Source: Furfurilactobacillus curtus (lineage in GTDB: Bacteria > Bacillota > Bacilli > Lactobacillales > Lactobacillaceae). Taken from it: DNA of 12,396 nt. The stretch lies in assembly GCF_045862785.1 (NCBI RefSeq), contig NZ_BQXO01000010.1, positions 1 to 12,396 on the forward strand, given 5' to 3'. Of the stretch, positions 4,822 to 12,334 are shown in pieces (position 1 is the first letter of the stretch; each line of letters opens with the position of its first letter). Position numbers and translations under genes: made by a program. Under the pieces are notes generated by a model. That model was not told the DNA's origin. It did no database searches and saw only the letters and a list, made by a program, of their open reading frames with translations.

Positions 4822-6570
4822 CCCGTTGCTCGTCGCGCTCTGATTTTTCACATACTCCCTATACAAAGGAGTCGTTTTCACTAACTGTTGGTGGGTTCCC
4901 TGGCCCGTTACCCTGCCGTTTTCTATGAAATAAATTTCGTCGGCGTTGGTAATTGTGCTTAGCCTGTGGGCGATCACCAATGTTGTTCGATTGGCCATCA
5001 ACTGGTCCAGCGCTTTTTGGACCATCATTTCGGACTCGGAATCCAGGCTCGCCGTTGCTTCATCCAACATTAAGATTTTTGGATTACGCAGGAAGGCCCG
5101 GGCAATCGCCAATCGTTGGCGTTGGCCCCCCGATACCTTGACTCCACGCTCACCGACTTCCGTGTCCAAGCCCCGAGGCATCTTCTGGACAAATTGCGTT
5201 GCGTAAGCCATTTCCAAGACATGCCAAAGCTGTTCATCGGAAAAATGCCCCGGCAAACCATAGGTTAAATTGTAACGAATCGTTCCAGACATGATCGCAG
5301 CGTCTTGGCCGACCAGGCCGATTTGCTGGCGCCAATCGGCAAGTTGAATATCAGTAATATTGGTATTGCCAATCGTGATGCTGCCCTCGTTAGGTTCATA
5401 AAAACGTTCAATTAAGCTGAAAATGGTTGATTTGCCACCGCCGGATGGTCCGGCAAAGGCAATGACCGAATTGGGTTCTGCCGTAAACGACACGCCGGAT
5501 AAAATGGGGTGATGCTGATCATAAGAAAAACTGACGTGGTTCATCTGAAGTGTTTGATCGCCAATATCCAAATCCGTTCCAGTCAGACGATCTTCTTCAT
5601 GAGTTTGCAATAATGCCTGGATTCGAGTGGTTGAGCCACTTGCCTTGGCAACATCAGACATGAATTGGCCGAGAACCGCAAATGGACTAATCATTTGAAC
5701 CAGGTACATCAGAAATGAAAATAAGGTCCCAATATCAATGGCACCTTCCCGAACCCGGATCGCACCATAGCCCAGAATTTCCAGGACCATGGCCATCATG
5801 ACCATGCCCATTACAGGTCCGGCAATTGAATCATAGATCGCTTCTTTTAACCCGATGCGATAAAGGCGATACATCCGTTTATCGCCGGCTGTTCGTTCTA
5901 AGTTTTCTGCGGTAGACGATTTGACTAGACGGACTTCGCCCAGCATTTCACCGGCTTTACCATTGAGATCTGCCAGTGCGTCCTGTCTCGCTCTGGCAAC
6001 TTTGTGGGATTGGCGGACAATTGGCAGCAGGCAGATCAAGACGAGCGGAACGGCGATAAACATAATGATAGTCATCCGCCAGTCCATGATGAGCATTAAG
6101 ACCAATGCGCCAACCAGTTGTAGAATCGAAGTTGCGGTTTTGGGAACCGAATTGGCCAACAGTTCCTTGACCTGTGTGGAATCATTGACCAACCTGGACG
6201 TTATTTCGCCAGATTTGGTTTGGTCAAAATAACCCACCGGCAGGGTTAAGATTTTATCCCAAAGTGTTGTTCGCAGCTTATAGACGACGTCTTCACCGAA
6301 GAAGCCTAAAATACTGCCGGAAAAGGCTCCAATAATGGTACTGAAAACGAATAGTAAAATGACGGCAACGATTAGGCCGACATCCATTGAATGACCGATT
6401 GAGTTGATGATCCCCTTGGCGATGCCGGGAACCATCAATTGCATCGCCGTTGCGACAACTCCTAGAAAAAAGCCAAGCAGCAGTTGCCAGTAACGGGGGT
6501 GAATTCGGTTGATTAGGCCCATAAATGTTTTAAAGTTAAACTTGGTATTGTTCTTGGACTGAGCTTGCAT
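4819..6570 (-). CDS. ABC exporter half-transporter, LmrA/BmrA/MsbA-like
   Basis: A 583-residue fused permease and ATPase that works as a homodimer or with a partner in the membrane, exporting lipophilic compounds or lipids. Hydrophobic helices lie near residues 30-50, 65-90, 148-164, 166-186, 250-272 and 280-302 (ABC exporter type I). The ATPase half has A-loop Tyr (VSFSYDQ), Walker A GPSGGGKST (about 374-382), Q-loop VGQD, signature VSGGQRQR (about 479), Walker B LMLDEAT (about 500) with D-loop SLD, and H-loop IAHRLST. All are intact. The ATG at 6570 is chosen over the preceding TTG because AGGGGAT lies at good spacing. An IS5-family element is inserted only 26 nt upstream of this ATG, so the native promoter is probably displaced. 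Substrate is unknown. Its neighbours suggest a glycolipid or lipid, but multidrug export is equally possible. Confidence 0.93.
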   Translation of the reverse strand: MQAQSKNNTKFNFKTFMGLINRIHPRYWQLLLGFFLGVVATAMQLMVPGIAKGIINSIGHSMDVGLIVAVILLFVFSTIIGAFSGSILGFFGEDVVYKLRTTLWDKILTLPVGYFDQTKSGEITSRLVNDSTQVKELLANSVPKTATSILQLVGALVLMLIMDWRMTIIMFIAVPLVLICLLPIVRQSHKVARARQDALADLNGKAGEMLGEVRLVKSSTAENLERTAGDKRMYRLYRIGLKEAIYDSIAGPVMGMVMMAMVLEILGYGAIRVREGAIDIGTLFSFLMYLVQMISPFAVLGQFMSDVAKASGSTTRIQALLQTHEEDRLTGTDLDIGDQTLQMNHVSFSYDQHHPILSGVSFTAEPNSVIAFAGPSGGGKSTIFSLIERFYEPNEGSITIGNTNITDIQLADWRQQIGLVGQDAAIMSGTIRYNLTYGLPGHFSDEQLWHVLEMAYATQFVQKMPRGLDTEVGERGVKVSGGQRQRLAIARAFLRNPKILMLDEATASLDSESEMMVQKALDQLMANRTTLVIAHRLSTITNADEIYFIENGRVTGQGTHQQLVKTTPLYREYVKNQSATSNG

Positions 6571-6613
6571 CAAAATTATCCCCTAAATCCTTCTAAGAAA
6601 CTGTTTGAGGTCT

Positions 6614-6642
6614 TTGAAAGACGCTTGAATTTCCGGTAAAAT
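6614..6642 (+). promoter_or_regulatory. Transposase promoter of the first IS5-family element
   Basis: TTGAAA (6614-6619) and TAAAAT (6637-6642) are spaced 17 nt apart. The ribosome binding site AAAAAGGA lies 8 nt before the ATG at 6666. The -35 box overlaps the inner part of the left terminal repeat. Confidence 0.6.
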
Positions 6643-6665
6643 ATGTAAAAAAAAAGGACTTCATT

Positions 6666-7453
6666 ATGACTGATTATCCAAGCAATATCACTCGTGACCA
6701 ATTTGAATTGATTCGCGTTGACCTTGAGACGTTTCGCAAGCGTACATGTCCTCGAAGGGTGGACCTATTTGATGTCTTCAATGCAGTGCTTTACGAGCTT
6801 CGTACGGGCGCTCAATGGCGTCAGTTGCCGCATGATTTTCCGAAATGGCAAACCGTTTACACTTACTTTGCCATGTGGTCAAAACCATTAGCTAATTCGG
6901 AATATTCCCTGATTGACCTGCTTTTAAAAAAATTGTCGCTCGAGAGCGATTACGAATGGGACGATCGGTACGAACGTCGTTCGTAATTCTTGATGCGCAA
7001 AGTGTCAAAAATACGGCAACACCCCAAAATAAAGGGTATGATGGCGGCAAGAAAATCAGTGGGATTAAACGCCACCTTGCCGTTGATATTAATGGTCTCC
7101 CATTCGCGATCCACATTACCACAGCTAATGTCTCCGAACGGGACGGTGCGATCGCTTTACTCGCGTTAAATGAAGAGCAGTTTGATCTTGTTCAGCGAGT
7201 GATGGCCGATGGTGGCTATACAGGCGACAACTTCGCCCAGTCGGTCCATGCAATCATTGGTGCAGATGTCATTATCGCCAAACAAAGTGATCTGAAGAAC
7301 GGTCAAGTAACGCCACAGCGCTGGGTCGTGGAACGTAGTTTCAGTTGGTTAACCAACTGGCGACGGCTTTGGTTCAATTGCGAACGCAAGTTAAATACCA
7401 GTAAAGTCATGGTTGCTATGGCCTTTATAGGGATCCTGCTTGCTCGTCAATAG
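6666..7453 (+). CDS. IS5-family DDE transposase made by -1 frameshift (copy A)
   Basis: Two overlapping frames encode one transposase. OrfA (6666-6986, 106 residues) holds the N-terminal helical domain (MTDYPSNITRDQFELIR, then RTGAQWRQLPHDFPKW). OrfB, open from 6917, holds the catalytic domain: first Asp in VILDAQSVKNTAT, second Asp in VMADGGYTGDNF, Glu in QRWVVERSFSWLTNWRR. A -1 slip at T TTA AAA (6923-6929) gives a fused protein of 262 residues, the normal size for this group. A stem (6936-6940 with 6945-6949) begins 6 nt after the slip site, as expected for a frameshift stimulator. A second inverted repeat, ATTACGAA/TTCGTAAT, follows. All catalytic residues are present. It catalyses cut-and-paste movement of its own element. 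Frameshifting itself is inferred from the layout. Confidence 0.88.
6923..6949 (+). promoter_or_regulatory. Programmed -1 frameshift signal
   Basis: A heptamer T TTA AAA in the correct phase is followed by further A residues, a 6-nt spacer, and a 5-bp stem with a CGAG loop (TCGCT/AGCGA). The same slip sequence sits at the matching position of the second IS5-family element (11516 onward), whose downstream stem is not conserved. Confidence 0.6.
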
Positions 7454-7591
7454 AGACCTCAAACAGCTTCTAATGATGTGTATACATCCATTGTTATCCC
7501 AAATATCCTAGCATAGCAAGCCTTAATTTTACACCAATTTCATCATTTAAAGGGCGATTTTTAGTGAATTGCCATTTTTAAACGTCCCGTA

Positions 7592-7600
7592 TGATAAAAT
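7592..7600 (+). promoter_or_regulatory. Extended -10 promoter of the acyltransferase-GT8 operon
   Basis: TG-A-TAAAAT (7592-7600) fits an extended -10 box. A TTGCCA at 7569-7574 is too far for an ideal -35 of this box (20 nt). The predicted start is near 7607, giving a leader of about 60 nt. The region 7474-7590 otherwise contains only the dyad GATGT/ACATC (7475-7488), probably part of the former divergent promoter region of the ABC gene. Confidence 0.4.
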
Positions 7601-7670
7601 AATGTCATATTTGGGGTAGAATGGTTCTGTTCATGATTTTAACTTCTCGGAAGAAAGGATGACATTGGTA

Positions 7671-8447
7671 ATGACTAAACGGACATCAAAAGTGTTTACG
7701 TATCATGATTTTGATGATGACGTGGTCTTTACCAAAAATCAAAATGCCACCATTCCTGAGGGCTACATTTGGCTGCATCAAAATTGGTTTTACCGCGTAA
7801 CGGCGACGGTCGTCTACTGGGTGGCGGTTGTTGTCAGCTTCGTTTATTGTCGGCTGTATTTGCGGACGTCTTTTCGAAACAAACGGTGTCTGCGCACCCA
7901 AGGCAAACGGGGCGCCTTCATTTATGCCAACCATACCCAGCCGCTGGGGGATGCACTTTTACCGATGCTGGTCGCAATACCCCGGCGGGCGTATCCGATT
8001 GCGGAACCTGCCAACCTTGGTATTCCAATCGTCGGTCGTCTCTTGGCGATGGGTGGTGCGTTGATCCTACCCGCGAAATTATCACAAATGATCCAATTCC
8101 AGCGGGCGATGAATGCTCGATTGGACCAGCATCAACGAGTGTTTATCTATCCCGAAGCCCATGTTTGGCCGTATTACACCAAGATTCGTCCGTTTCCAGT
8201 TGGCGCATTCCATTATCCAGTCGCTGCCGACCTGCCCAGCTACAGCATGACGATTATATATCAAAAAGGCCGACTGTTGAGCCGACCCAAGCAGGTGGTA
8301 TACTTCGACGGTCCGTTTATGCCGGACAAGTCACTTCCGCGTAAACAACGCCAACAAAATCTCCACGATCAGATTCATGCCCAAATGGTGACCCGCAGTC
8401 ACCAAAGCAACGTGTCATTTATGACCTACCAGCATCAATCACATTGA
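7671..8447 (+). CDS. PlsC-like acyltransferase with HX5D motif
   Basis: About 258 residues, lysophospholipid acyltransferase superfamily, membrane-associated. It is expected to move an acyl chain from acyl-ACP, acyl-phosphate or acyl-CoA to a hydroxyl acceptor. One hydrophobic helix is at about 44-66 (TATVVYWVAVVVSFVY). The catalytic block is ANHTQPLGDA (about 86-95), with His and Asp separated by five residues instead of the classical four. Block III is FIYPEAHVWP (about 158-167), replacing the usual EGTR type. The basic K-IRPFPVGAF (about 171-180) follows. Start choice: ATG 7671 has AAAGGA at about 11 nt, and ATG 7659 (four residues longer) has CGGAAG at 5 nt; either is possible. First gene of a three-gene operon; the next begins 17 nt after its stop. 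Acceptor unknown. Confidence 0.85.
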   Translation: MTKRTSKVFTYHDFDDDVVFTKNQNATIPEGYIWLHQNWFYRVTATVVYWVAVVVSFVYCRLYLRTSFRNKRCLRTQGKRGAFIYANHTQPLGDALLPMLVAIPRRAYPIAEPANLGIPIVGRLLAMGGALILPAKLSQMIQFQRAMNARLDQHQRVFIYPEAHVWPYYTKIRPFPVGAFHYPVAADLPSYSMTIIYQKGRLLSRPKQVVYFDGPFMPDKSLPRKQRQQNLHDQIHAQMVTRSHQSNVSFMTYQHQSH

Positions 8448-8464
8448 TTTAAGGGGGATTCATT

Positions 8465-9415
8465 ATGGAAAATCAAACCGTGCCAATTTTTTACGCTGTC
8501 GATGACAATTATGCACCTTATCTGGCAGTTTCACTGGCTTCACTGGTCGCGCATACATCACCGGACAGGCATTACCAGGTGATTGTGTTGTGTGATGATC
8601 TCAATACCGACAATCAAGGGCGGCTTAAAGCCTTTGAAACGGACAACCTCAAAATTCAGTTTGTTTCAATTAATGACCGCTTGAAGCAAGAAATTACTGA
8701 TAAGAATAACAAACTACGCAGTGACTACTTTACCTTTACAATTTATTTCCGGCTGTTTATTGCTGAATTGTTCCCCAAATTGGATAAGGCGCTCTACCTG
8801 GATGCGGACACGGTGGTTTTAAAGGACGTGGGTGAATTATTTGATACCCAGCTGGGGGATAACCTGGTTGGCGCAGTGCCGGATCACTTCATCGGCCACA
8901 CTCCGGAAACGATTGACTATGCTGAACAAGCCGTTGGGATTGATTCACAGAAATACGTTAATTCCGGCGTGTTGTTGATGAACCTGGCTGAAATGCGCCG
9001 TTCAAAATTCGCTGAACACTTTTTGCAGCTCTTGAACAAGTACCATTTCAAGAGTTTGGCCCCGGATCAGGACTACATGAATGCCATCGCGAGAAATCGA
9101 ATTTATTATTTGAACCCGTCATGGAACATCCAAATCACCACGCCACAGGATGTTGACCCCTGGCTGATTCACTATAACTTATTTGCCAAGCCGTGGCGCT
9201 ATGATGATGCCCCTCGACAAAGCTATTTTTGGACCTATGCCAAACAAACCGATTACGAGACCATGTTAAAACAGCAGCTCGCAGATATGAATCCTAAAGA
9301 AGTTGCCCGTGATCAGAAGAATCAGTCCGATTTGATTCAATTAGCCGTTGATATTATTAAGACCCCAACGACATTTTACGCAAGGGCCAAGCAAGGAGTA
9401 AAAATTGCCCTATGA
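8465..9415 (+). CDS. GT8-family glycosyltransferase, second
   Basis: A 316-residue cytoplasmic or membrane-peripheral sugar transferase. Landmarks: N-terminal IFYAVDDNYAPYLAVSLASL (about 8-27), TIYFRLFIAELFP (about 92-104), DxD in LYLDADTVV (about 110-118), YVNSGVLLMNL (164-174), PDQDYMN (200-206), and C-terminal HYN--KPW (about 236-244). This is the complete GT8 set, with roughly 70 extra C-terminal residues rich in charged and amphipathic segments that may hold it at the membrane. The ATG follows AAGGGGG at good spacing. Its stop overlaps the next start by 4 nt (ATGA), so translation is coupled to the second acyltransferase and the two products probably act in one pathway. It is only distantly similar to the GT8 at 3669, so the pair is not a recent duplication. 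Donor and acceptor are unknown. Confidence 0.92.
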   Translation: MENQTVPIFYAVDDNYAPYLAVSLASLVAHTSPDRHYQVIVLCDDLNTDNQGRLKAFETDNLKIQFVSINDRLKQEITDKNNKLRSDYFTFTIYFRLFIAELFPKLDKALYLDADTVVLKDVGELFDTQLGDNLVGAVPDHFIGHTPETIDYAEQAVGIDSQKYVNSGVLLMNLAEMRRSKFAEHFLQLLNKYHFKSLAPDQDYMNAIARNRIYYLNPSWNIQITTPQDVDPWLIHYNLFAKPWRYDDAPRQSYFWTYAKQTDYETMLKQQLADMNPKEVARDQKNQSDLIQLAVDIIKTPTTFYARAKQGVKIAL

Positions 9416-10275
9416 CTTTTACACCGGTAAAGCTTGGCGAGCGTGACAAAGTGATTCAAAACATTGCTGAAAACGTCCGTCAGGGAAAAATTAATCAAAA
9501 AGTCGAACTACATGATCCAGTACTGACACTTACCGAGCAGCATGAGGTGTTGGACCACTTCTTGAAGCTTCACCAAACTAAACGTTATCATTGGCGGGCA
9601 GCCGAAGCCCGGTCGGTCATGAATATGGCTGCGAGGATGATGAATCCCAATTTAAAAGTTGAGGGGACTGACAATTTAAAGGCATTGGAATGGCCGGCAA
9701 TCATTACCTGTAACCACTTTAGCCCGATTGACAGCCTGCTGGTTCGATCAGCCCTGAATCAACCTGATTTGTCGATTGTCGTTGAGCTCACCAACCTTAA
9801 AATGCCCGGGATGCTGGGATTTTTGATGACATACGCTGATACGATACCTGTCAGCGACAGCGTCAATTACATGGGCAAGGGGTTTATTGCCCTTTTGCAA
9901 AGTAGCTTGGCACGCAAACAGTCAATTCTAATTTATCCGGAACGGGAAATGTGGTTCAACTATCGCAAACCGCGGCCGCTTGAACGGGGAGCGTACTACT
10001 ACGCCGTTAGATTGAATGTGCCAATCGTGTCCTGCTTTGTTTCGATGGTTGACGCCCCGACCAAATCGGATCCGCATGGCATCAATTATACGGTCCATGT
10101 GTTACCGCCAATTTATCCGGATGCGGTCGAAAAGTCGGCCACATCACAGCGGGAAGCTGCCGAAAAGATGCGCCAAATTGATTACCAACAAAAAGTTGCT
10201 GCCTATGAAAAGGCCTATGATCGTCAATTCACTAAGGATTTTAGTCCAGACGACATTCCTGGTCATTATCAATAA
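9412..10275 (+). CDS. PlsC-like acyltransferase with canonical HX4D motif
   Basis: A 287-residue member of the 1-acyl-glycerol-3-phosphate/lysophospholipid acyltransferase superfamily. Block I is TCNHFSPIDS (about 99-108) with the normal H-X4-D spacing. Block III is ILIYPEREMWF (about 172-182), and the basic K-RPLERGAYYYA follows (about 186-198). An N-terminal extension of about 80 residues is charged and helical without a clear membrane span. The two acyltransferases of this operon differ strongly outside the motif blocks, so they probably act on different positions or acceptors. The start ATG overlaps the GT8 stop; the upstream AAGGAG inside the GT8 3' end serves as ribosome binding site. 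It is the last gene before a hairpin terminator. A glycolipid or cell-envelope acceptor is the natural guess from context. Confidence 0.88.
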   Translation: MTFTPVKLGERDKVIQNIAENVRQGKINQKVELHDPVLTLTEQHEVLDHFLKLHQTKRYHWRAAEARSVMNMAARMMNPNLKVEGTDNLKALEWPAIITCNHFSPIDSLLVRSALNQPDLSIVVELTNLKMPGMLGFLMTYADTIPVSDSVNYMGKGFIALLQSSLARKQSILIYPEREMWFNYRKPRPLERGAYYYAVRLNVPIVSCFVSMVDAPTKSDPHGINYTVHVLPPIYPDAVEKSATSQREAAEKMRQIDYQQKVAAYEKAYDRQFTKDFSPDDIPGHYQ

Positions 10276-10288
10276 CTAAATGGACAAC

Positions 10289-10342
10289 AAAAAGGCATGA
10301 CCGTGAACAAAATGATCTTTCATTCACAGTCATACCTTTTTT
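10289..10342. terminator. Bidirectional terminator between the operon and the IS30 element
   Basis: Arms 10289-10307 and 10323-10341 pair over 19 positions with two imperfect ones (G-U on -, mismatched on +). An A5 tract on one side and T6 on the other serve both directions. It ends the + strand operon 14 nt after its last stop and could also stop the - strand IS30 transcript. Confidence 0.75.
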
Positions 10343-10364
10343 AGGGTCGAATAACGAATTAGTT

Positions 10365-11199
10365 AGGTAGATTGCAAATTTAATCCGAATTTTTGGACAA
10401 ATTTGTCAGCATAACCTGATACGGTGTTTGCCAGTCGAGTATTTTAAGCGGTCGCTGGTTAATTTGGAGTAACGTCGTCGTTAAATCTTGAGCACTAATG
10501 TGCTCAAAACGAGTCCCTTTAGGATAAAAATAACGTAAATTCCGATTAAAGCGTTCATTACTACCACGTTCAGCTGGAGTATAAGCATGGCAGTAATAGG
10601 TCTTAATACCATATTGTGATTCAAGTGATACTAGCCCACTAAACTCAGTGCCACGGTCCACAGTAAAGCTGTGCACCGGACCATTAAAAGTGGTTAGGAA
10701 CTTAGTTAGTGCTTCATTAACAGTCGCTGTCGTCCGATCTTTTAACCGGTATGCCCAAAGGAACCGTGATTTTCGATCGATTAAAGTTAATAAAACTGCC
10801 TTACTATGCCCACGAGGACCAACGACTGTATCTAGTTCAAAATCGCCGATGCGATTACGTTGATTAATCATCATGGGACGCTGTTCAATTGATCGCCCCA
10901 AAGATTGATTATATTTGGATCGTTGGTCAACGTTACGCCGTTGGCGTACGCCATGTTCAGGTAGATCATTCAAGGAGAAACCAATTCTCCCCTGATTTAG
11001 CCAATTATAAATAGATTTAGTAGCTAGTTTAAATTCGTGAGCAATCATTCCTGGTGACCAGCTTAGACGTAAATGGTTGAGAATTTTTTGCTTTAACTCA
11101 TCGCTCAGCTTAGTTTTCCGACCACATCGTGATCGCTTGTATTCGGCATCTGTTTGTGCTAATTCAGCCTGATAAGGTTGACATCGAGATAATTCATAA
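10365..11199 (-). mobile_element. IS30-family element, 5' end missing
   Basis: The downstream end GGTAGATTGCAAATTTAATCC starts at about 10366 and matches the relic at 2920. The element runs to 11199, where it is cut off inside the transposase gene by the start of an IS5-family element. The other terminal repeat is therefore absent. Confidence 0.75.
10380..11199 (-). pseudogene. IS30-family transposase, N-terminally truncated
   Basis: An open frame continues from the IS5 junction at 11199 to the stop at 10380, about 272 codons. It reads ELSRCQPYQAELAQTD, RCGRKTKLSDELKQKIL and LRLSWSPGMIAHEF at the front, which is the second HTH region of IS30 transposases. The DDE domain follows: Asp in RIGDFELDTVVGPRG, Asp in FTVDRGTEFSG, Glu in ERGSNERFNRNLRYFYPKGT. 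All three catalytic residues are intact. The first 60 or so residues, with the first HTH and the start codon, are missing. An internal ATG at 11048 would give 222 residues lacking most of the DNA-binding domain, so activity on its own ends is unlikely. IS30 enzymes normally have about 310-350 residues. Confidence 0.85.
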
Positions 11200-12054
11200 G
11201 AAGCTGTCCAAGATCTATGATTTTTGATATACTTCTATGTAAAAAGCGAGTTTAAGCTATGAAAAATTATCCCAGCAATATTACTCGGCAACAATTTGAA
11301 TTAATTCGACCAGCTTTAGAAAATTTTCGTAAGCGAACTAAGCCTCGAAAATATGACCTCTACGAGGTCTTCTGTGCGGTCCTATATGTCTTGAAAACCG
11401 GTTGCCAATGGCGTCAAGTCCCCGGTGATTTCCCAGAATGGCGGTCAGTTTACAACTATTACAAAATTTGGTCAACTAAAGCTGAGCCTACGGCTGATTC
11501 TTTATTGGAACAAGTTTTAAAAAAATTGTCATTGCTCGGCGAACTTACCAAGGACGTTCAGCTTTAACTTCCTTTATTATCGTTGACGCTCAGAGCGTCA
11601 AAAACACCGCTACTGCTGAAAACAAAGGTTACGACGCTGGTAAGAAAATCTCGGGGATTAAGCGCCATCTGGCAGTTGATATCAATGGCTTTCCGCAGGC
11701 CATTCACATGACGCGAGCGAACGTCTCTGATCGAGACGGGGCCAGTGCCATGATCGCTTTACATGCCATGCATTTACGCCAGGTTCAAAATGTCTTAGTT
11801 GATGGTGGTTATTCAGGCGTTAATTTTCAGCTCGATGTAGCCAGTAATTTAAACGCAACCGTGCAGGTTGCGAAGCGCAATGAGTTGCATCGATTCGAAG
11901 TCATGCCCCAACGTTGGGTAGTCGAACGATCTTTTAGTTGGCTAGAGAATTGTCGGCGACTTTGGAAAAATTGTGAGCGTCAATTAACCACCAGTCTGCA
12001 AATGGTCGTTTTAGCGTTTTTAGCACTATTATTTAAGAGATTTTAGACAGCTTC
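11200..12054 (+). mobile_element. Second IS5-family (IS427-group-like) element, intact, no matching target duplication
   Basis: The terminal repeats GAAGCTGTCCAAGATCTAT (11200 onward) and GAAGCTGTCTAAAATCTCT (other strand, from 12054) bound an 855-bp element. Flanks are TAA on the left and TTA on the right. These are not identical duplications of one TNA target. The left side is a truncated IS30 gene and the right side a truncated resolvase gene, so this copy marks a deletion or recombination junction. Confidence 0.8.
11259..12046 (+). CDS. IS5-family DDE transposase made by -1 frameshift (copy B)
   Basis: OrfA (11259-11567) encodes MKNYPSNITRQQFELIR, then LKTGCQWRQVPGDFPEW. The catalytic part is in the -1 frame and stays open from before the slip site to 12046: Asp in IIVDAQSVKNTAT, Asp in VLVDGGYSGVNF, Glu in QRWVVERSFSWLENCRR. 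A slip at T TTA AAA (around 11516-11522) fuses them to 262 residues, exactly the length of the copy at 6666. The two proteins are clearly related but diverged throughout, so this is a different element, not a recent duplicate. The ribosome binding site before 11259 is weak. The tail CRRLWKNCERQL resembles the relic at 3048 more than it resembles copy A. All catalytic residues are present, so it may be active. Confidence 0.85.
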
Positions 12055-12275
12055 TTAGTCAAATCATGGTTGTTTCTGCCTAAGCGATCTAATTCAGTGA
12101 CCATTACAATATCACCTTCACGAATATAGGCCAGCATTTTTTGCAGTTCTGGCCGATTAGTGTTAGCCCCACTTAATTTATCCGTAAATAATTTATCAAC
12201 GTCTTTTAAAGCCGCTAACTGTCGATCTAAATGTTGCGCCTTGGAACTCACACGCGCATAACCGATTTTAGCCAT
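12055..12275 (-). pseudogene. Serine resolvase/recombinase, C-terminally truncated by IS5-family element
   Basis: The N-terminal catalytic domain of a small serine recombinase. It has MAKIGYARVSSKAQHLDRQL with the nucleophile Ser in the RVS motif at about residue 10, then DKLSGANTNRPELQKML, and VTELDRLGRNNHDL with the conserved D-RLGR. ATG 12275 follows AAAGGAG at good spacing. After about 73 residues the frame runs into the end of the IS5-family element, adds a few foreign residues and stops at 12033. The long E-helix and the DNA-binding HTH are lost, so it cannot act as a recombinase. Such genes are typical of plasmid multimer resolution or Tn3-type modules. The HTH-like scrap at 1861 is not shown to be its missing part. 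Confidence 0.88.
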
Positions 12276-12334
12276 TTCCAATTCTCCTTTTGGACAGTTC
12301 TAATGAACACTTGTAATTCCTCGTATAGCACAGA

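Larger units (their letters stand above)
6594..7473 (+). mobile_element. Intact IS5-family (IS427-group-like) insertion with TAA target duplication
   Basis: Imperfect inverted repeats GAAACTGTTTGAGGTCTTT (6597 onward) and, on the other strand, GAAGCTGTTTGAGGTCTCT (ending at 7470) bound an 874-bp element. TAA flanks both sides (6594-6596, 7471-7473), the short TNA-type duplication of this group. It separates the ABC gene from the region that probably held its promoter. The matching duplication indicates a simple, fairly recent insertion. Confidence 0.85.

Noticed and set aside
7769..8344. 191-codon + strand frame inside the first acyltransferase gene
   Set aside because: It overlaps fully with the acyltransferase frame, has no family motif or ribosome binding site, and has a composition typical of a shadow frame in GC-richer DNA.
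1861..12275. The HTH scrap at 1861 as the missing C-terminus of the resolvase at 12275
   Set aside because: They lie at opposite ends with unrelated flanks, and no overlapping sequence links them; both could come from different recombinases.
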